From: Enterobacter hormaechei ATCC 49162
GTDB taxonomy: Bacteria; Pseudomonadota; Gammaproteobacteria; Enterobacterales; Enterobacteriaceae
Assembly: GCF_001875655.1 (NCBI RefSeq)
Contig: NZ_MKEQ01000001.1
Location: 3,596,001-3,660,000, forward strand
Reading direction: 5' to 3'
Length of the DNA: 64,000 nucleotides
Of this stretch, positions 16,562 through 29,160 are shown piece by piece. A program made the position numbers and the translations under genes. Positions within the stretch are counted from its first letter, which is position 1, and each line of letters opens with the position of its first letter. Under the pieces are notes generated by a model. That model was not told where the DNA came from, made no database searches, and was given only the letters and a program-made list of their open reading frames with translations.

Positions 16562-17284
16562 TTAGGCAATCCTGCATGCATCCGCTTCCCAGCGATACCC
16601 CACGCCGTACACCGCGCGAATAAACGACTGGTCGGCGTCCAGCGCCTCCAGCTTGCGGCGCAGGTTTTTGATGTGGCTGTCGATAGTGCGATCGGTCACC
16701 ACGCGGTAATCGTCATACAGATGGTTAAGCAGTTGTTCACGGGAAAACACTTTCCCCGGCTCGTGGGAGAGCGTTTTCAGCAGGCGGAACTCCGCAGGGG
16801 TGAGATCCAGCAGTTTGCTGCGCCAGCTTGCCTGGAAGCGGCTTTCGTCAACAACCAGCGGGCTTTCGGCGTCCAGCACCTGTAGCTCGCGCTGCGGCTT
16901 GCAGCGGCGGAGGATCGTTTTCACGCGCGCGACCACCTCCCGCGGGCTGTATGGCTTGCAGATGTAATCGTCGGCGCCGATTTCAAGCCCCAGCAGACGG
17001 TCGATCTCTTCGATTTTGGCCGTTACCATCACAATGGGCACATCGGAGAAACGACGAATTTCACGGCACAGGCTCAGGCCGTCGGTACCCGGCAGCATCA
17101 GATCCAGCAGGATCAGATCCGGCGGCGTCTGGCGCACGTAGGGCAACACCTGGTCGCCGTGGCTGATAAGCGTTGGCGCATAGCTCGCGGCGCGCAAATA
17201 GTCGATCAGCAGTTGCCCCAGTTTAGGCTCGTCTTCCACGATCAAAATGCGCGGTGTGTTGTCGTCAATCGGTAACTCGGTCAT
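16562..17284 (-). CDS. baeR: response regulator BaeR
   Basis: OmpR-class activator of envelope-stress genes (mdtABCD, acrD, spy). 240 residues: receiver domain 10-125 with [13 protein letters not shown] and phospho-acceptor Asp near 61, then a winged-helix DNA-binding domain ending [18 protein letters not shown]. It starts within the last 4 bp of baeS and is the final gene of the operon. Confidence 0.96.
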   Translation of the reverse strand: MTELPIDDNTPRILIVEDEPKLGQLLIDYLRAASYAPTLISHGDQVLPYVRQTPPDLILLDLMLPGTDGLSLCREIRRFSDVPIVMVTAKIEEIDRLLGLEIGADDYICKPYSPREVVARVKTILRRCKPQRELQVLDAESPLVVDESRFQASWRSKLLDLTPAEFRLLKTLSHEPGKVFSREQLLNHLYDDYRVVTDRTIDSHIKNLRRKLEALDADQSFIRAVYGVGYRWEADACRIA

Positions 17285-18684
17285 GCTTCCCTCGATAAAT
17301 CCCGTTCCAGAGGTAACTCTACTGTAATGCTTACCCCGCCAAAAGGCGAATGGGCGGCGCGGATGGTGCCCCCGTGGGCTTCCACAATGTTAACGCATAT
17401 CGCCAGCCCAAGGCCGGAACCGCCGCTGGCGCGGTTGCGTGAACCTTCGGTGCGATAGAAGCGTTCAAACAGTTTTTCCAGCTGCGCATCCTTCACGCCA
17501 GGGGCGGAGTCCGCAAAGGTCAGAGCAAAGCGCCCGTTTTCCTGTCTGCCGGAGATATGCAGCGCGCCGCCGCCGTCGGTGTAGCGGAGGCTGTTCTCCA
17601 GCAAATTATTGAACAGCTGCATCAGGCGATCCCTGTCGCCAAATACCACCGCGCTGTCCGGCAGCGAGAGGTTGATTTTCAGGTCACGGCTGGCGAAGCG
17701 CTCGCGGAACGCACCGGTCACGACTTCAAGGATATTGATCACATCGATAGGTGCTTTCTGGTAAGCCAGGGCGCCTTCGTCGGACATGGAAAGCTGATGC
17801 AGATCGTCCACCAGCTTGGTCAGCGTGCCGACTTCCGCCTGCAACGAGGCCACGGACTCGGGGGTGAACTGCCGCACGCCGTCCTGAATCGCCTCCAGCT
17901 CGCCGCGCAGCACCGCCAGCGGGGTGCGCAGCTCGTGCGAAATGTCCGCCATAAAGTCCCGGCGCATCTGCTGGTTTTTTTCCAGCGTGCTGGCGAGCTG
18001 GTTGAAGTCCTGCGCCAGCTTGCCCAGTTCATCCTGGCTGCGGGTGTCGACGCGGGTCGAGAAATCCCCCGCTGCCAGCTTGTGCGTGCCTTCCACCAGG
18101 CGCTTAACCGGTGCCAGCAGGCCACGCGCCAGCGGGAAGGTGGCGAGCGCCGCAAGCAGGGTAGAAAGCGCGACAATCAGCCAGCTGGTCTGCCGCTGCT
18201 GGCGGTCAAAGTTGATGTCGGTGTTGCGCGTCAGGCGCTCGACCGGCGAGGCGATTACCCAGCCTACCGTGGCGCCGTTCGAGGTAATGGCGCGCTTTGT
18301 GCCATCCGGCGGTACCGGTGAGCGCGGGCCAACGAGCACGCGCATCTCCTGGTCAATCACCCAGAACTGGGTGCGCCAGCCGTGCGGCGGCATGCCCGGC
18401 CCCGGGCGGTCGTCGTCGTTATCGTGTTCCAGCGAACGCAGGATTTGAAAAATAAAACGGTCGTTGTTGCGCAGAAAACGCCAGTTACCGTGCAGGCTGT
18501 ACTGCTCGCCCAGCGCGTCGCTTAAGCCCTGTAAACGCTGTTCGTTACCGTGTTTGATGTAGTCAATAAAGCCCCGCTCAAAGCTGACCCGCACCGCCCA
18601 GTGCATGGTAATCAGCAGGACGATACAGGTGGCGAAAATCGCCACAAAAAGCTTGCCGGTGATCCCCGGACGCCAGAATTTCAT
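17281..18684 (-). CDS. baeS: sensor histidine kinase BaeS
   Basis: 467 residues. Membrane helix near 10-30, a periplasmic sensor region to about 160, a second helix near 165-185, HAMP, then a DHp domain with [16 protein letters not shown] (His near 250) and an HATPase domain ([26 protein letters not shown]). Detects envelope damage such as indole, spheroplasting or flavonoids and phosphorylates BaeR. It overlaps mdtD and baeR by 4 bp each. Confidence 0.96.
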   Translation of the reverse strand: MKFWRPGITGKLFVAIFATCIVLLITMHWAVRVSFERGFIDYIKHGNEQRLQGLSDALGEQYSLHGNWRFLRNNDRFIFQILRSLEHDNDDDRPGPGMPPHGWRTQFWVIDQEMRVLVGPRSPVPPDGTKRAITSNGATVGWVIASPVERLTRNTDINFDRQQRQTSWLIVALSTLLAALATFPLARGLLAPVKRLVEGTHKLAAGDFSTRVDTRSQDELGKLAQDFNQLASTLEKNQQMRRDFMADISHELRTPLAVLRGELEAIQDGVRQFTPESVASLQAEVGTLTKLVDDLHQLSMSDEGALAYQKAPIDVINILEVVTGAFRERFASRDLKINLSLPDSAVVFGDRDRLMQLFNNLLENSLRYTDGGGALHISGRQENGRFALTFADSAPGVKDAQLEKLFERFYRTEGSRNRASGGSGLGLAICVNIVEAHGGTIRAAHSPFGGVSITVELPLERDLSREA

Positions 18685-20096
18685 AGTGCACTCCTTTTGC
18701 CGCGTCGGATCACGACGTTTTTGGTCGTGTCATTCGGTACTCTGGCAAAGATAAAAGCGGGCAGGGCGATAATTACCGCCATGCTGAGGTAAGTGTATAA
18801 AAAGACCTGATGCGCAACGGGGGTGTCGGCGGTGAGATGGTGCTGACCGTACATGCCGAGCAGCAAACCGGCCACCGTGACCCCCACGCTCATGGAGAGT
18901 TGCATGATCATCGACAGCAGGCTGTTACCGCTGCTCGCCAGCTCGTCCGGCAGATCTTTTAGCGTCAGGGTGTTCATCGACGAGAAGCGCATGGAGTTGA
19001 TAATCCCCTGGCAGAACAGCACCAGCGGCAGGATGTAGTACCAGCCCAGCAGCGCCACAGCCATAAACAGCAGGCAGACCAGCGCCAGCCCGAGCGTGGC
19101 GGCCACCAGCACCCGGCGATAGCCAAAGCGGTTCACCACCTGCACCACAATACGCTTCATCCCCATGCTGCCGAGCACCATCGGGATCATCATTAACCCG
19201 GCGTGGAACGGCGAGAAGCCCATCCCAATCTGTAAAAATACCGGCGTCATAAACGGCAACATGCCGCTGCCGATGCGTCCGGCAAAGCTACCGATAAGAC
19301 CAAGACGGTAGGTGGGGTTCCTGAACAAATTCAGGCTGAACAGCGCGTTTTCGTTGCCTCTGGCATGCCACAGATACCAGAGGATCGCGGTGATCCCCAG
19401 TGCCACCAGCAGGGCGAGCGACAGGGAGGAGATCCCCAGCCCTTTTTGCCCGTCGAGCGCCAGGGTAAGCGTCGCCATGCCAGCCGCCAGCAGGATAAAG
19501 CCAACGGCATCAAAGCGCCGGGTCTGCATTTTATAGTTCGGCATCAGCGTCAGGGTGGCAATCGCGCCGATAATACCGACCGGCAGGTTGATCAGGAAGA
19601 TCCAGTGCCAGGAGGCATACTCCACCAGAATACCGCCCAGCGCCGGGCCAAGCAGCGGGCCGACCTGACCGGGCAGGGTGACGAAGGTCATCGCCGCCAT
19701 GTACTGCGCGCGCGGAACAATTTTCATCACCGTGAGTCGCCCGACGGGCACCATCATCGCGCCGCCGACGCCCTGTAGCACGCGCGCCATCACCAGCTGG
19801 TCGAGGGTATTGGCCTGGGCACAAAACAGCGACCCGGTGGTAAACAGCACAATGGCAGTGAAGAAAATATTCCGCACGCCGACCTTATCCGCCAGCCAGC
19901 CGCTGGCAGGCAGCATCACGGCGACCGTCAGCACGTAGGCGACAATCACCATATGCATGTGCAGCGGACTCTCCCCCAGGCTTTTCGCCATTGAGGGGAG
20001 GGCGGTGTTCACGATGGTCGTGTCCAGCGACTGCATAAAGAAGCCGAACGCGACGATCCACAATTGCCAGCGAACGTTACCGGGTAGGTCGGTCAT
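18681..20096 (-). CDS. mdtD: MFS transporter MdtD
   Basis: 471 residues with about 14 predicted helices, of the DHA2 drug:proton antiporter group. Typical motif [14 protein letters not shown] near residue 62. It starts directly after the mdtC stop codon. In E. coli MdtD is not needed for MdtABC drug efflux and has been linked to citrate or iron-related export, so its role is less clear than its family. Confidence 0.94.
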   Translation of the reverse strand: MTDLPGNVRWQLWIVAFGFFMQSLDTTIVNTALPSMAKSLGESPLHMHMVIVAYVLTVAVMLPASGWLADKVGVRNIFFTAIVLFTTGSLFCAQANTLDQLVMARVLQGVGGAMMVPVGRLTVMKIVPRAQYMAAMTFVTLPGQVGPLLGPALGGILVEYASWHWIFLINLPVGIIGAIATLTLMPNYKMQTRRFDAVGFILLAAGMATLTLALDGQKGLGISSLSLALLVALGITAILWYLWHARGNENALFSLNLFRNPTYRLGLIGSFAGRIGSGMLPFMTPVFLQIGMGFSPFHAGLMMIPMVLGSMGMKRIVVQVVNRFGYRRVLVAATLGLALVCLLFMAVALLGWYYILPLVLFCQGIINSMRFSSMNTLTLKDLPDELASSGNSLLSMIMQLSMSVGVTVAGLLLGMYGQHHLTADTPVAHQVFLYTYLSMAVIIALPAFIFARVPNDTTKNVVIRRGKRSAL

Positions 20097-23000
20097 TTAC
20101 TCGGTCACCGTGGTTCTCTTATTACGCGAAAAACGCAGCCGCAGTCGGTCAAAGAACAGATAGACTACCGGCGTGGTGTAGAGCGTCAGCAGCTGGCTCA
20201 TCACCAGACCACCGACAATCGTGATCCCCAGCGGCTGGCGCAGTTCCGAACCATCGCCGCCGGACATGACCAGCGGCAGCGCGCCAAACAGTGCGGCCAG
20301 GGTCGTCATCATGATCGGGCGAAAACGCAGCAGACAGGCCTGGAATATCGCCTCGTCCGGCGTCAGGTTGCCGTTGCGCTGGGCGTCCAGGGCGAAGTCG
20401 ACCATCATAATCGCGTTTTTCTTCACGATGCCTATTAATAGCATGATCCCGATGAGCGCGATGAGGCTGAATGGGGCACCGAATAGCTCCAGCGCCAGCA
20501 GCGCCCCCACGCCCGCAGAAGGCAGCGTGGAGAGGATGGTCAACGGATGCACGTAGCTTTCATACAACACGCCCAGTACGATATAGACCGTCGCAATGGC
20601 CGCCAGAATCAAAATGACCTGCGAGTTCATGGTGTCCTGGAACACCTGCGCCGTACCGGCAAAACTGCCGCGCACGGAGGAAGGCACCCCGAGCTGGGTC
20701 ATGGCGCGGTTGATGGCATCACTCGCTTCAGACAGCGACGAACCGGTTGGCAGGTTAAACGACACGGTCGAGGCGGCAGAAAGCCCCTGGTGATTCACCG
20801 ACAGCGGCGCGTTCGACGGTTGCCAGCTGGCGAAGTACGACAGCGGGATAGCCTTGCCGTCATTATTAATCACAAACATCTTGTCCAGCGCGCTGATGTC
20901 CTGGGTGTAGCGCGGATCGACCTCCATCACCACCTTGTACTGGTTCATCGGCTGATAGATGGTGGAAACTTCACGCTGGCCGAAGGCGTTGTTAAGCAGG
21001 CTGTTGGCCGCTTCAACATTGATGCCCAGCCGCGACATGGTTTCACGATCGTAGGTGAGCGCCATCTCCGCGCCGTTGTTCTGGCTGTCGGAGTTCACGT
21101 CCGCCAGCTGCGGCAGCGCGGCCAGCGCTTTGCGTATCTTCGGCTCCCACTCGCGCAGGGCGGCTAAATCGTCCGAGAGCAGGGTGTACTGATAGCTGGC
21201 GTTAGCCTGTCGCCCCCCGACGCGGATATCCTGAACGGCCATCAAAAACAGATTCGCCCCCGGCTCTTTGGCAAGCTTCACCCGCAGGCGGTCAATGATC
21301 TGCTGCGCCGTTTCATGACGTTCATCGCGCGGCTTGAGGGTAATAAACATCATCCCGCTGTTAACGCGCGAGCCGCCAGTAAAGCCGGTCACGTTATCCA
21401 CGGCCGGATCTTCCCGGATGATTTTCATAAAGTCTTGCAGTTTGCCGCGCATCGCCTGGAACGAAATACTCTGGTCTGCCTGAATACCGCCCATCAGCAC
21501 GCCGGTATCCTGCTCCGGGAAGAAGGTTTTCGGGATGGTGATATACATCCAGACGTTGAGCACGATGGTGCCGATCAGCACCAGCCCGACAAGACGCGTG
21601 TGGTTCAGTACCCATTTCAGCGATTTGCCGTAGCCGGACTGCATCGCCATCAGGACGCGGCCAAAGCCTTTCCTGCGCGGCTGCGAGTGCGGTTGGCTGC
21701 GCTTTAGCATCCAGCCGCACATCATCGGCGTCAGCGTCAGCGAAATGACCAGTGAGATACCGATGGCGACGGAGAGCGTAACGGCAAATTCGCGTAACAG
21801 TCGCCCCGGCAGGCCGCCCATCAGCAGCAGCGGCAGGAAGACCGCCACCAGCGACAGGCTCATGGACAGGACCGTGAAGCCCACTTCGCGCGTCCCCTGA
21901 AGCGCCGCCTGGAGCGGCTTCATGCCCGCTTCCAGATGACGCGAGATATTTTCCAGCACCACGATGGCGTCATCCACCACAAAGCCGGTGGCAATCGTCA
22001 GCGCCATCAGCGACAGGTTGTTAAGGCTAAAGCCGCACAGGTACATGGCGGCAAAGGTGCCTATCAGCGACACCGGAACCGCCACCGCCGGGATCAGCGT
22101 GGCGCGCCCCGAGCGCAGGAACAGGAACACCACCAGGATCACCAGCGCGACGGAGATGATCAGCGTTTGCTCGACCTCCTCAAGCGAGGCGCGGATGGTG
22201 GGGGAGCGGTCCTGCGCAATCTGAAGGTCGATGGCCGCCGGAATCGTTTCCTGAAGCTCTGGCAGGCGCGCGCGGATGCTGTTCACCGTCTGGATGATGT
22301 TGGCTTCCGGCAGCTTGCGGATCATCAGCAAAATCGCCGGTTTAGCATTGGTCATCCCGGCGTTACGCACGTCCTGCACCGAGTCGGTGACGCTGGCGAC
22401 GTCGCTCAGGCGCACCGCCGCGCCGTTATTGTAGTGAATAATTAACGGCTGATACTCGGCGGCGGTTTTTAGCTCGTCGTTGGTCTGGATCTGCCAGCGG
22501 TGGCTGTTGTCCTCAATGGCGCCCTGCGGTTTACGCACGTTGGCGTTGCTGATGGCGGATCGCACGTCGTCCAGCGACACGCCCTGATTAAACAGCGCCT
22601 GCGGATTTAGCCCCACGCGCACGGCGGGGAGGGAACTGCCGCCGACGTCCACGTCGCCCACGCCGTCGATCTGGGCGATGGTTTGCGCCAGCTGGGTGGA
22701 GGCAAAATCGTACAGTTCGCCCTGGGAGTAGGTCTCTGACGTAAGCGTCAGGATCATGATCGGCGCGTCGGACGGGTTGGCCTTGCGGTAGGTTGGACGA
22801 CTCGGCATGCCGCTCGGCAGCAGGCTTTGCGCGGCATTAATCGCGGCCTGCACGTCACGCGCCGCGCCGTTGATATCCCGGTCGAAGTTGAATTCCAGAA
22901 TGATGCGCGTGCTGCCCAGCGAGCTGCTGGAGGTCATCTCGTTCACTCCGGCAATTCGCCCAAGCGATCGTTCAAGCGGCGTCGCCACCGATGACGCCAT

Positions 23001-23174
23001 GGTTTCCGGCGATGCCCCCGGCAGCGAGGCGCTGACCATGATCACCGGGAAATCGACCTGCGGCAGCGGGGCCACCGGCAGCAGCCGGAAGCCCAGCACA
23101 CCGCACAGGGTGATGGCGACGGAGAGTAAAATCGTCGCTACCGGACGGTAAATGAAGAGGGCGAAAAACTTCAC
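20097..23174 (-). CDS. mdtC: RND efflux pump subunit MdtC
   Basis: 1025 residues, the E. coli length. Inner-membrane hydrophobe/amphiphile RND transporter with 12 helices and two large periplasmic loops. The proton-relay segment near 380-410 reads [18 protein letters not shown]. It acts as a heteromultimer with MdtB and joins MdtA and TolC; substrates include bile salts and novobiocin. It abuts mdtB with no gap. Confidence 0.96.
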   Translation of the reverse strand: MKFFALFIYRPVATILLSVAITLCGVLGFRLLPVAPLPQVDFPVIMVSASLPGASPETMASSVATPLERSLGRIAGVNEMTSSSSLGSTRIILEFNFDRDINGAARDVQAAINAAQSLLPSGMPSRPTYRKANPSDAPIMILTLTSETYSQGELYDFASTQLAQTIAQIDGVGDVDVGGSSLPAVRVGLNPQALFNQGVSLDDVRSAISNANVRKPQGAIEDNSHRWQIQTNDELKTAAEYQPLIIHYNNGAAVRLSDVASVTDSVQDVRNAGMTNAKPAILLMIRKLPEANIIQTVNSIRARLPELQETIPAAIDLQIAQDRSPTIRASLEEVEQTLIISVALVILVVFLFLRSGRATLIPAVAVPVSLIGTFAAMYLCGFSLNNLSLMALTIATGFVVDDAIVVLENISRHLEAGMKPLQAALQGTREVGFTVLSMSLSLVAVFLPLLLMGGLPGRLLREFAVTLSVAIGISLVISLTLTPMMCGWMLKRSQPHSQPRRKGFGRVLMAMQSGYGKSLKWVLNHTRLVGLVLIGTIVLNVWMYITIPKTFFPEQDTGVLMGGIQADQSISFQAMRGKLQDFMKIIREDPAVDNVTGFTGGSRVNSGMMFITLKPRDERHETAQQIIDRLRVKLAKEPGANLFLMAVQDIRVGGRQANASYQYTLLSDDLAALREWEPKIRKALAALPQLADVNSDSQNNGAEMALTYDRETMSRLGINVEAANSLLNNAFGQREVSTIYQPMNQYKVVMEVDPRYTQDISALDKMFVINNDGKAIPLSYFASWQPSNAPLSVNHQGLSAASTVSFNLPTGSSLSEASDAINRAMTQLGVPSSVRGSFAGTAQVFQDTMNSQVILILAAIATVYIVLGVLYESYVHPLTILSTLPSAGVGALLALELFGAPFSLIALIGIMLLIGIVKKNAIMMVDFALDAQRNGNLTPDEAIFQACLLRFRPIMMTTLAALFGALPLVMSGGDGSELRQPLGITIVGGLVMSQLLTLYTTPVVYLFFDRLRLRFSRNKRTTVTE

Positions 23175-26100
23175 TTACGCCTCCTCTTCACGTTTCGGGA
23201 AGCGGCTTTTCGTCCACAGGGCCAGACGGTCAAACAGCAGGTAGATAACCGGCGTGGTAAACAGCGTCAGCACCTGACTCACCAGCAGGCCGCCCACCAT
23301 CCCGATCCCCAGCGGACGGCGCAGTTCGGCCCCCACGCCGGTGCTCAACATCAGCGGCAGCGCGCCTAACAGGGCGGCGAGAGTGGTCATCAGGATCGGA
23401 CGAAAACGCAGCAGACAGGCCTGGAAAATGGCCTCGCGCGGCGCCATCCCCTGCTCGCGTTCGGCGGCCAGCGCAAAGTCGATCATCATAATGGCGTTTT
23501 TCTTCACGATCCCGATAAGCAGGATGATGCCGATAATGGCTATCACGTCCAGTTCGCTTCCCGCCAGCATCAGCGCCAGCAGCGCCCCCACGCCCGCCGT
23601 CGGCAGGGTGGAGAGAATAGTGATCGGATGGATAAAGCTTTCATACAGCACGCCAAGCACGATATACATCGCTACCACCGCCGCAACAATCAGCCAGACG
23701 GTGCTCCCCAGCGCGGCCTGGAACGCCAGCGTACTGCCCTGGAACTGGGTCTGAATATCGGACGGGAAGCTAAGTTCTTTTTCCGCGCCCAGAATGGCCT
23801 CCACCGCTTCGCCCAGGGAATACCCGTCCGGCACGTTGAAGGAAATGGTGGTAGACGGAAACTGATCGAGATGGTTAATCGACAGCGGGGTGTGACGCTC
23901 TTCCACGCTGGCAATGGCGCTGAGCGGCACAATACCGCCGTCTTTGCTGGTCAGGCGTACCGAGTCCAGCGCCGCCAGACCGGGGGTATTCTCGGTGTTA
24001 TGTTCCAGCACCACGCGATACTGGTTTGCCTGGGTATAAATGGTGGAGATCAGGCGCTGGCCAAAGGCGTTATACAGCGCGTTATCCACGTCGGACATGG
24101 TAATACCCAGACGACTGGCGGTGTCGCGGTTGACGTTCACGTATGCCGCCAGCCCTTTATCCTGCCAGTCGCTGCTGACGTCAGAAACCTGCGGCAGCGC
24201 TTTCAGCTTATCCACCAGCTGTGGCACCCAGGTACTCAGCGCCTCAAGCGTGGTGGCCTGGAGCGTGAACTGATACTGCGTGCGGCTGACCTGCGTATCA
24301 ATGGTTAAATCCTGAATCGGTTGCAGATACAGCTCAATGCCCGGCACGCGCGCCACCGCGCTTTGCAGACGCTCAATCACCGTGTTGACGCGATCGTCGC
24401 GGTCATCAAGCGGTTTGAGGTTAATTTGCAGGCGCGCGCTGTTCAGGGACGGGTTGGTGCCGTCCACGCCCACGTAGGCCGTCAGGCTTTCCACCGCCGG
24501 ATCTTTCATGATGATCTCTGACACCTGCTGCTGGCGCTGCGCCATGTTGGCGAAGGAGACCGTCTGCGGGGCCTGAAGCGTGCCCTGAATAATGCCGTTG
24601 TCCTGAATCGGGAAGAAGCCTTTCGGAATGAATATCCACAGCATCACGCTGAGCGCCAGGGTGCCGAGCGCCACGCCGAGCGTTGCCCACGGATGGTTCA
24701 GGACTTTCGCCAGCACGCGGCCATAGGCGGCAATAATGCGCTCGAACATCCGCTCGGAGGCGCGCGAGAAGCGGTTTTGCTTGCGCAAAGATTCGTGGCT
24801 CAGCATGCGGGCGCACATCATTGGCGTGAGCGTCAGCGACACCACGGCGGAGATCAAAATGGCGACCGCCAGCGTCACGGCAAATTCGCGGAACAGCCGC
24901 CCGACGATATCGCCCATAAACAGCAGCGGGATTAGCACCGCAATCAGCGAGAAGGTGAGTGAGATAATGGTAAAGCCGATCTCCCCTGCGCCCTTCAGCG
25001 CGGCGGCCAGCGGCTTTTCGCCTTTCTCGATATAGCGTGAGATGTTCTCGATAACGACGATGGCATCATCCACCACGAACCCGGTGGCGATGGTGAGCGC
25101 CATCAGCGTCAGGTTGTTGATCGAAAAATCAAGGAACACCATCACCGCAAAGGTGCCGACCAGCGAGAGCGGCACGGCAACGGCGGGAATAATGGTTGCC
25201 GGGACGTTGCGCAGGAACAGGTAGATAATCATCACCACCAGCGCAATCGCCAGCATCAGCTCGTACTGGGTGTCGGTCACCGACGCGCGAATATTCGTGG
25301 TGCGGTCAGAGAGCACTTTCACGCTGACCGATTTTGGCAGGCTTTCCACCAGCTGCGGCAGCATGGTGCGAATGCTGTCGGCGGTATCAATGATGTTCGC
25401 GCCCGGCTGGCGCTGAACGTTCATGACAATCGCCTGCTGCTTGTTGGCCCACGCCCCGAGCCAGCTGTTTTCCGCCCCTTGTTCGACGGTTGCCACGTCG
25501 CCCAGGCGGATCGGCGCGCCGTTCTGGTACGCAATGATCAGCTGACGGTACTCATCGGCGGACTGCATCTGGTCGTTGGCGGAGAGCGTGACCGCGCGGG
25601 TCGGGCCGTCCAGCGAGCCTTTCGCGGAGTTGACGTTGGCGCTGCTGATGGCGGTGCGGATGGTTTCGCTGGTTAACCCCAGCGCGGCAATGGCCTGGGC
25701 ATTCAGTTTGACGCGAACGGCGGGGCGTTGACCGCCTGCCAGCGTCACCAGCCCCACGCCGGTCACCTGCGAAATCTTCTGCGCCACGCGGGTTTCAACC
25801 ATGTCTTCCACCTGGGTCATCGGCATGGCGGAGGAGGTGACGGCAAGGGTCATGATCGGCGGATCCGCCGGGTTGACCTTGCTGTAAACCGGCGGGTTAG
25901 GCAGGTCAGACGGCAGCAGGTTCGTGGCGGCGTTAATCGCGGCCTGCACCTCCTGTTCAGCGACGTCCAGCGACAGCGTGAGCTGGAACTGAAGCGTGAC
26001 GACCGAGGCGCCGCCGGAACTTTGGGAGGACATCTGCTTCAGGCCAGACATCTGACCAAACTGACGCTCCAGCGGGGCGGTGATGGCAGACGTCACCACA

Positions 26101-26297
26101 TCCGGACTGGCGCCCGGATAGAGGGTGACAACCTGGATGGTCGGATAGTCCACTTCCGGCAGCGCCGACACGGGCAGAAAACGGTAGCCAATGATCCCGG
26201 CCAGCAGAATCGCCACCATCAACAGGGTCGTGGCAACCGGACGTAAAATAAACAGGCGTGATGGCCCACCTGTAGAGCTCGGCGGCATCACCTGCAT
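23175..26297 (-). CDS. mdtB: RND efflux pump subunit MdtB
   Basis: 1040 residues as in E. coli. Same architecture as MdtC, with [20 protein letters not shown] near residue 400. In the MdtB2C trimer MdtB is thought to carry proton translocation. Its first base overlaps the last base of mdtA, so translation is tightly coupled. Confidence 0.96.
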   Translation of the reverse strand: MQVMPPSSTGGPSRLFILRPVATTLLMVAILLAGIIGYRFLPVSALPEVDYPTIQVVTLYPGASPDVVTSAITAPLERQFGQMSGLKQMSSQSSGGASVVTLQFQLTLSLDVAEQEVQAAINAATNLLPSDLPNPPVYSKVNPADPPIMTLAVTSSAMPMTQVEDMVETRVAQKISQVTGVGLVTLAGGQRPAVRVKLNAQAIAALGLTSETIRTAISSANVNSAKGSLDGPTRAVTLSANDQMQSADEYRQLIIAYQNGAPIRLGDVATVEQGAENSWLGAWANKQQAIVMNVQRQPGANIIDTADSIRTMLPQLVESLPKSVSVKVLSDRTTNIRASVTDTQYELMLAIALVVMIIYLFLRNVPATIIPAVAVPLSLVGTFAVMVFLDFSINNLTLMALTIATGFVVDDAIVVIENISRYIEKGEKPLAAALKGAGEIGFTIISLTFSLIAVLIPLLFMGDIVGRLFREFAVTLAVAILISAVVSLTLTPMMCARMLSHESLRKQNRFSRASERMFERIIAAYGRVLAKVLNHPWATLGVALGTLALSVMLWIFIPKGFFPIQDNGIIQGTLQAPQTVSFANMAQRQQQVSEIIMKDPAVESLTAYVGVDGTNPSLNSARLQINLKPLDDRDDRVNTVIERLQSAVARVPGIELYLQPIQDLTIDTQVSRTQYQFTLQATTLEALSTWVPQLVDKLKALPQVSDVSSDWQDKGLAAYVNVNRDTASRLGITMSDVDNALYNAFGQRLISTIYTQANQYRVVLEHNTENTPGLAALDSVRLTSKDGGIVPLSAIASVEERHTPLSINHLDQFPSTTISFNVPDGYSLGEAVEAILGAEKELSFPSDIQTQFQGSTLAFQAALGSTVWLIVAAVVAMYIVLGVLYESFIHPITILSTLPTAGVGALLALMLAGSELDVIAIIGIILLIGIVKKNAIMMIDFALAAEREQGMAPREAIFQACLLRFRPILMTTLAALLGALPLMLSTGVGAELRRPLGIGMVGGLLVSQVLTLFTTPVIYLLFDRLALWTKSRFPKREEEA

Positions 26298-27499
26298 CAG
26301 GCTTTTGCTCCTGTATTCTGTGCTTCCACCACCTCGACCTGCGCCCCTTCGGTCAGACGGTCAATACCGTCGGTGACGACGCGGTCGCCTGCGGACAGCC
26401 CGGCGCTGATCACCACCGTCTGGCTGTCCTGGATGCCGGTTTTCACCAGATGTTTGCTGACCTTGTTTTCGCTGTTCAGCACCCAGACAAAGTTGCCTTC
26501 ACTGCCCATTTGCAGGGCCGCCGTCGGGATCACCACCGCGTTTTCTTCGGTCGCGACCAGCATGCGCGCATTGACGAACTGATTCGGGAACAGGGCATCA
26601 TCCTGATTGTTGAAGCGTGCTTTAAGCTTGATGGTGCCAGTGGTGGTGTCGATCTGGTTATCCAGGCTCAGCAGCAAACCTTCGCTCAGCTTCTGTTTGT
26701 TGGTGCGATCCCAGGCTTCAACCACCAGCGCTTTTCCGGCCTTCTGCGCCTGTACCACCGTCGCAATGTCGCTTTCCGGCAGGGTAAAGACGAGATCGAT
26801 AGGGTGCGTCTGGGTGATCACCACGATGCCGGTGGTGTCGCCGCTGGAGATTTGGTTGCCGATATCAACCTGTTTCAGGCCCACGCGGCCGTCAATCGGC
26901 GCGGTGATCCGGCTCCAGTCGAGCTGAAGCTGGGCGCTGGCGACCGCGGCTTCGTCGGCCTTGATAGTGCCCTGAGATTCACTGACCAGAGACTGCTGGG
27001 TGTCCAGCTCCTGACGCGACACGAGGTTGGTTTTTACCAGCTGCTGATAGCGGGCTAAATCGCGGCGGGCATTGGCGAGGGTGGCTTTGTCTTTCGCGAG
27101 CTGCCCCTGCGCCTGCGCCAGGGCCACCTTAAACTGGCTTGGGTCGATTTCCGCCAGCAGATCGCCGGCTTTCACCTGCTGACCTTCCTGGAAGTGGATG
27201 GCCATCAGCTGACCGTCCACGCGGCTACGCACCGTCACGGTGTTGGCGGCGGTAATGGTTCCCAGCCCGGAGAGATAACGAGGCACCGCTTTAGTCACCG
27301 CCGTGGCCGCCTGCACCGGCGCCAGCGCACCGCCGCGCATGCCGTGACGCCCCCCGCCCGTTGGGCGTTGTGAGGCGCTGTTGGCGCCAGCAGGTGCCGT
27401 GGAGTTCGCGGACTGGCTGTGCCAGTAACAGGCGGCGGCAAGGGCCACCACAATCAGACCAACGGCGATTGCCCAGCGGAATTTGTTACTGCCTTTCAT
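26297..27499 (-). CDS. mdtA: RND efflux periplasmic adaptor MdtA
   Basis: 400 residues: an N-terminal membrane anchor or signal (residues 8-27), the lipoyl-like halves around [19 protein letters not shown], a coiled-coil hairpin near 125-180 and beta-barrel domains. Links MdtBC to TolC. E. coli MdtA is 415 residues; here the C-terminus ends at QNTGAKA, about 15 residues shorter, outside the conserved domains. First gene of mdtABCD-baeSR. Confidence 0.95.
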   Translation of the reverse strand: MKGSNKFRWAIAVGLIVVALAAACYWHSQSANSTAPAGANSASQRPTGGGRHGMRGGALAPVQAATAVTKAVPRYLSGLGTITAANTVTVRSRVDGQLMAIHFQEGQQVKAGDLLAEIDPSQFKVALAQAQGQLAKDKATLANARRDLARYQQLVKTNLVSRQELDTQQSLVSESQGTIKADEAAVASAQLQLDWSRITAPIDGRVGLKQVDIGNQISSGDTTGIVVITQTHPIDLVFTLPESDIATVVQAQKAGKALVVEAWDRTNKQKLSEGLLLSLDNQIDTTTGTIKLKARFNNQDDALFPNQFVNARMLVATEENAVVIPTAALQMGSEGNFVWVLNSENKVSKHLVKTGIQDSQTVVISAGLSAGDRVVTDGIDRLTEGAQVEVVEAQNTGAKA

Positions 27500-27562
27500 C
27501 GTTATACGTTCTCATCCTGAAACTCTTTCGGGGAATGATACTAGTTTAGTCAGGTAACACAG

Positions 27563-27580
27563 CGGAAAAATGGAGGAAAT
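27563..27580 (-). promoter_or_regulatory. weak candidate BaeR box upstream of mdtA
   Basis: The minus strand ATTTCCTCCATTTTTCCG matches 12 of 18 positions of the published BaeR box TTTTTCTCCATDATTGGC, including the block CTCCAT, at 64-81 bp upstream of mdtA. This is suggestive only. Confidence 0.3.
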
Positions 27581-27623
27581 ATGGAAGACTGTCGGGAATT
27601 GTCTGAGTGTGGCGCAGCGGTTT

Positions 27624-27659
27624 TCACCCTCTCCCCGTGGGAGAGGGCCGGGGTGAGGG
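27624..27659. repeat. palindromic repeat between yegD and mdtA
   Basis: CCCTCTCCC (27626-27634), CGT, GGGAGAGGG (27638-27646) flanked by CACC and GGGTGAGGG. One unit of the window-wide palindrome family, in the leader region of mdtA and beyond the end of yegD. Confidence 0.75.
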
Positions 27660-27677
27660 CACCAGACCGCACCAACG

Positions 27678-29030
27678 CTAGCTAAACACCACCTGCGCCC
27701 AGCGCGCCAGCCCAGCCGTGACAGAGCCAAAGTCATCGCCGCCGGCAATCGGGATCCCCGGCAGCTGTTCCGCCAGCGCTTTTTTGAGAAGCGGTGAACG
27801 GGCGCTGCCGCCGGTCAGGTAAATCACGTCCGGTTTCTCTTTGCCATTCTCCAGCGCCAGCTGTACCTGCTCCAGAATACGCTGTAGCGGCTGGACCAGC
27901 GCCGCTTCCAGCCCTTCCTGCGTGATAGCCGTAGCCAGATCGTCACTGATAAACGGCAGCGAAACCGCATGCTCAGGACGATCGGAAAGGGCGATTTTGC
28001 TCTCTTCGGCGGTGCGCACCACGCGGTAGCTCAGACGCTGACGCCACACCTTATACAGCAGCGCGACCTTCTCCGCATCCTGCGCATCACGCACCAGATC
28101 GTTGAGGAAACGCCCATTCGCGGTGCTGTAAAAATCACTCTGCGCCGGGACGTCGTTGATGGCAATCGCGTTCCACCACGGCAGGATCGGCAGGGCGATG
28201 CCTTTCTCGGTTTGTCCGCCCATGCCGAGCAGCGGCATCAGGCTCTTGAACGCCAGGGCGATATCCAGATCGTTACCGCCCACGCGGCAGCCGCTGTGCC
28301 CCAGCAGACTGTTTTCACGATCGCGACGGTGATGCCACTGCGGACCCATCAGCATCAACGAACAGTCCGTTGTACCGCCGCCGATGTCCACCACCAGCAC
28401 CCGTTTCTCTTCCGTCAGCGTGGCTTCAAAATCCAGCCCCGCCGCCACCGGCTCATACTGAAACACCACGTCACGGAAGCCAGCGCGGTGTGCTGCACGC
28501 TCAAGGATCCCCTGCGCCTGCTGGTTGGCTTCGTCGCCTCCCAGCCCCTGGAAGTTGATCGGGCGGCCAATCACCGCCTGAGTAATAGCCGCCGGCACCT
28601 GCGACTGCGCCTGATTGCGGATATGCAGCATCATCGCGCAGACCAGATCCTCAAACATCGCCACCTGCTGCGGCTTCAGGCCGCTGGCGCCGAGGAAGGA
28701 TTTCGGGGATTTTACGAAGTAAACCTCTTCCGGGTCTTCAATGTACTGCCCGAGTGAGGAGAGGCCGAACTGCACGCTGGACGGCGTAACCTCAATATCT
28801 TCTTCACGGTTGAAACTGACCGCCCGACGCAGCAGCGCCTGGGTTTCCGCCGCCGTAGCCGGAACCTGATGGTGGCGGAACAGCCACTCGCTCACCGCTT
28901 CGCGCGTGGGCGCACAGAGCATTGACGGCAGCAGCGTACTGCCGTTTTCCATTTTCAGGAGCTGCGGTTGTCCATTTTGCATTATCGCAACCGAGCAGTT
29001 TGCGGTGCCGTAGTCGAATCCAATAAACAC
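27678..29030 (-). CDS. yegD: Hsp70-like chaperone YegD
   Basis: 450 residues when started at the GTG at 29030, giving MFIGFDYGTANCS, exactly the E. coli length. A longer frame exists but adds a hydrophobic leader unlike the family. Hsp70 ATPase motifs: FDYGTANCSVA near 5-15, VLVVDIGGGTTDCSL near 206-220 and GDDFGSVTAGLARW near the end. It lacks the usual Hsp70 substrate-binding domain, being mostly ATPase. Client and role unknown. Confidence 0.92.
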   Translation of the reverse strand: MFIGFDYGTANCSVAIMQNGQPQLLKMENGSTLLPSMLCAPTREAVSEWLFRHHQVPATAAETQALLRRAVSFNREEDIEVTPSSVQFGLSSLGQYIEDPEEVYFVKSPKSFLGASGLKPQQVAMFEDLVCAMMLHIRNQAQSQVPAAITQAVIGRPINFQGLGGDEANQQAQGILERAAHRAGFRDVVFQYEPVAAGLDFEATLTEEKRVLVVDIGGGTTDCSLMLMGPQWHHRRDRENSLLGHSGCRVGGNDLDIALAFKSLMPLLGMGGQTEKGIALPILPWWNAIAINDVPAQSDFYSTANGRFLNDLVRDAQDAEKVALLYKVWRQRLSYRVVRTAEESKIALSDRPEHAVSLPFISDDLATAITQEGLEAALVQPLQRILEQVQLALENGKEKPDVIYLTGGSARSPLLKKALAEQLPGIPIAGGDDFGSVTAGLARWAQVVFS

Positions 29031-29160
29031 AATAAATCCCCATGCCGGTGAGAAGGGGCGAGACTTTAGCGAAATGTCTGCCAGGCGACAACAGGAATAT
29101 GAAAGCAAGGCGTAACGCGATCTTTCGGTTTATGCTGAGGTAAAGACAAAAGGAGAGACG

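Noticed and set aside
29031..29108. 26-residue N-terminal extension of YegD
   Set aside because: The GTG at 29030 gives the exact family start and length; the extension has no family match I know.
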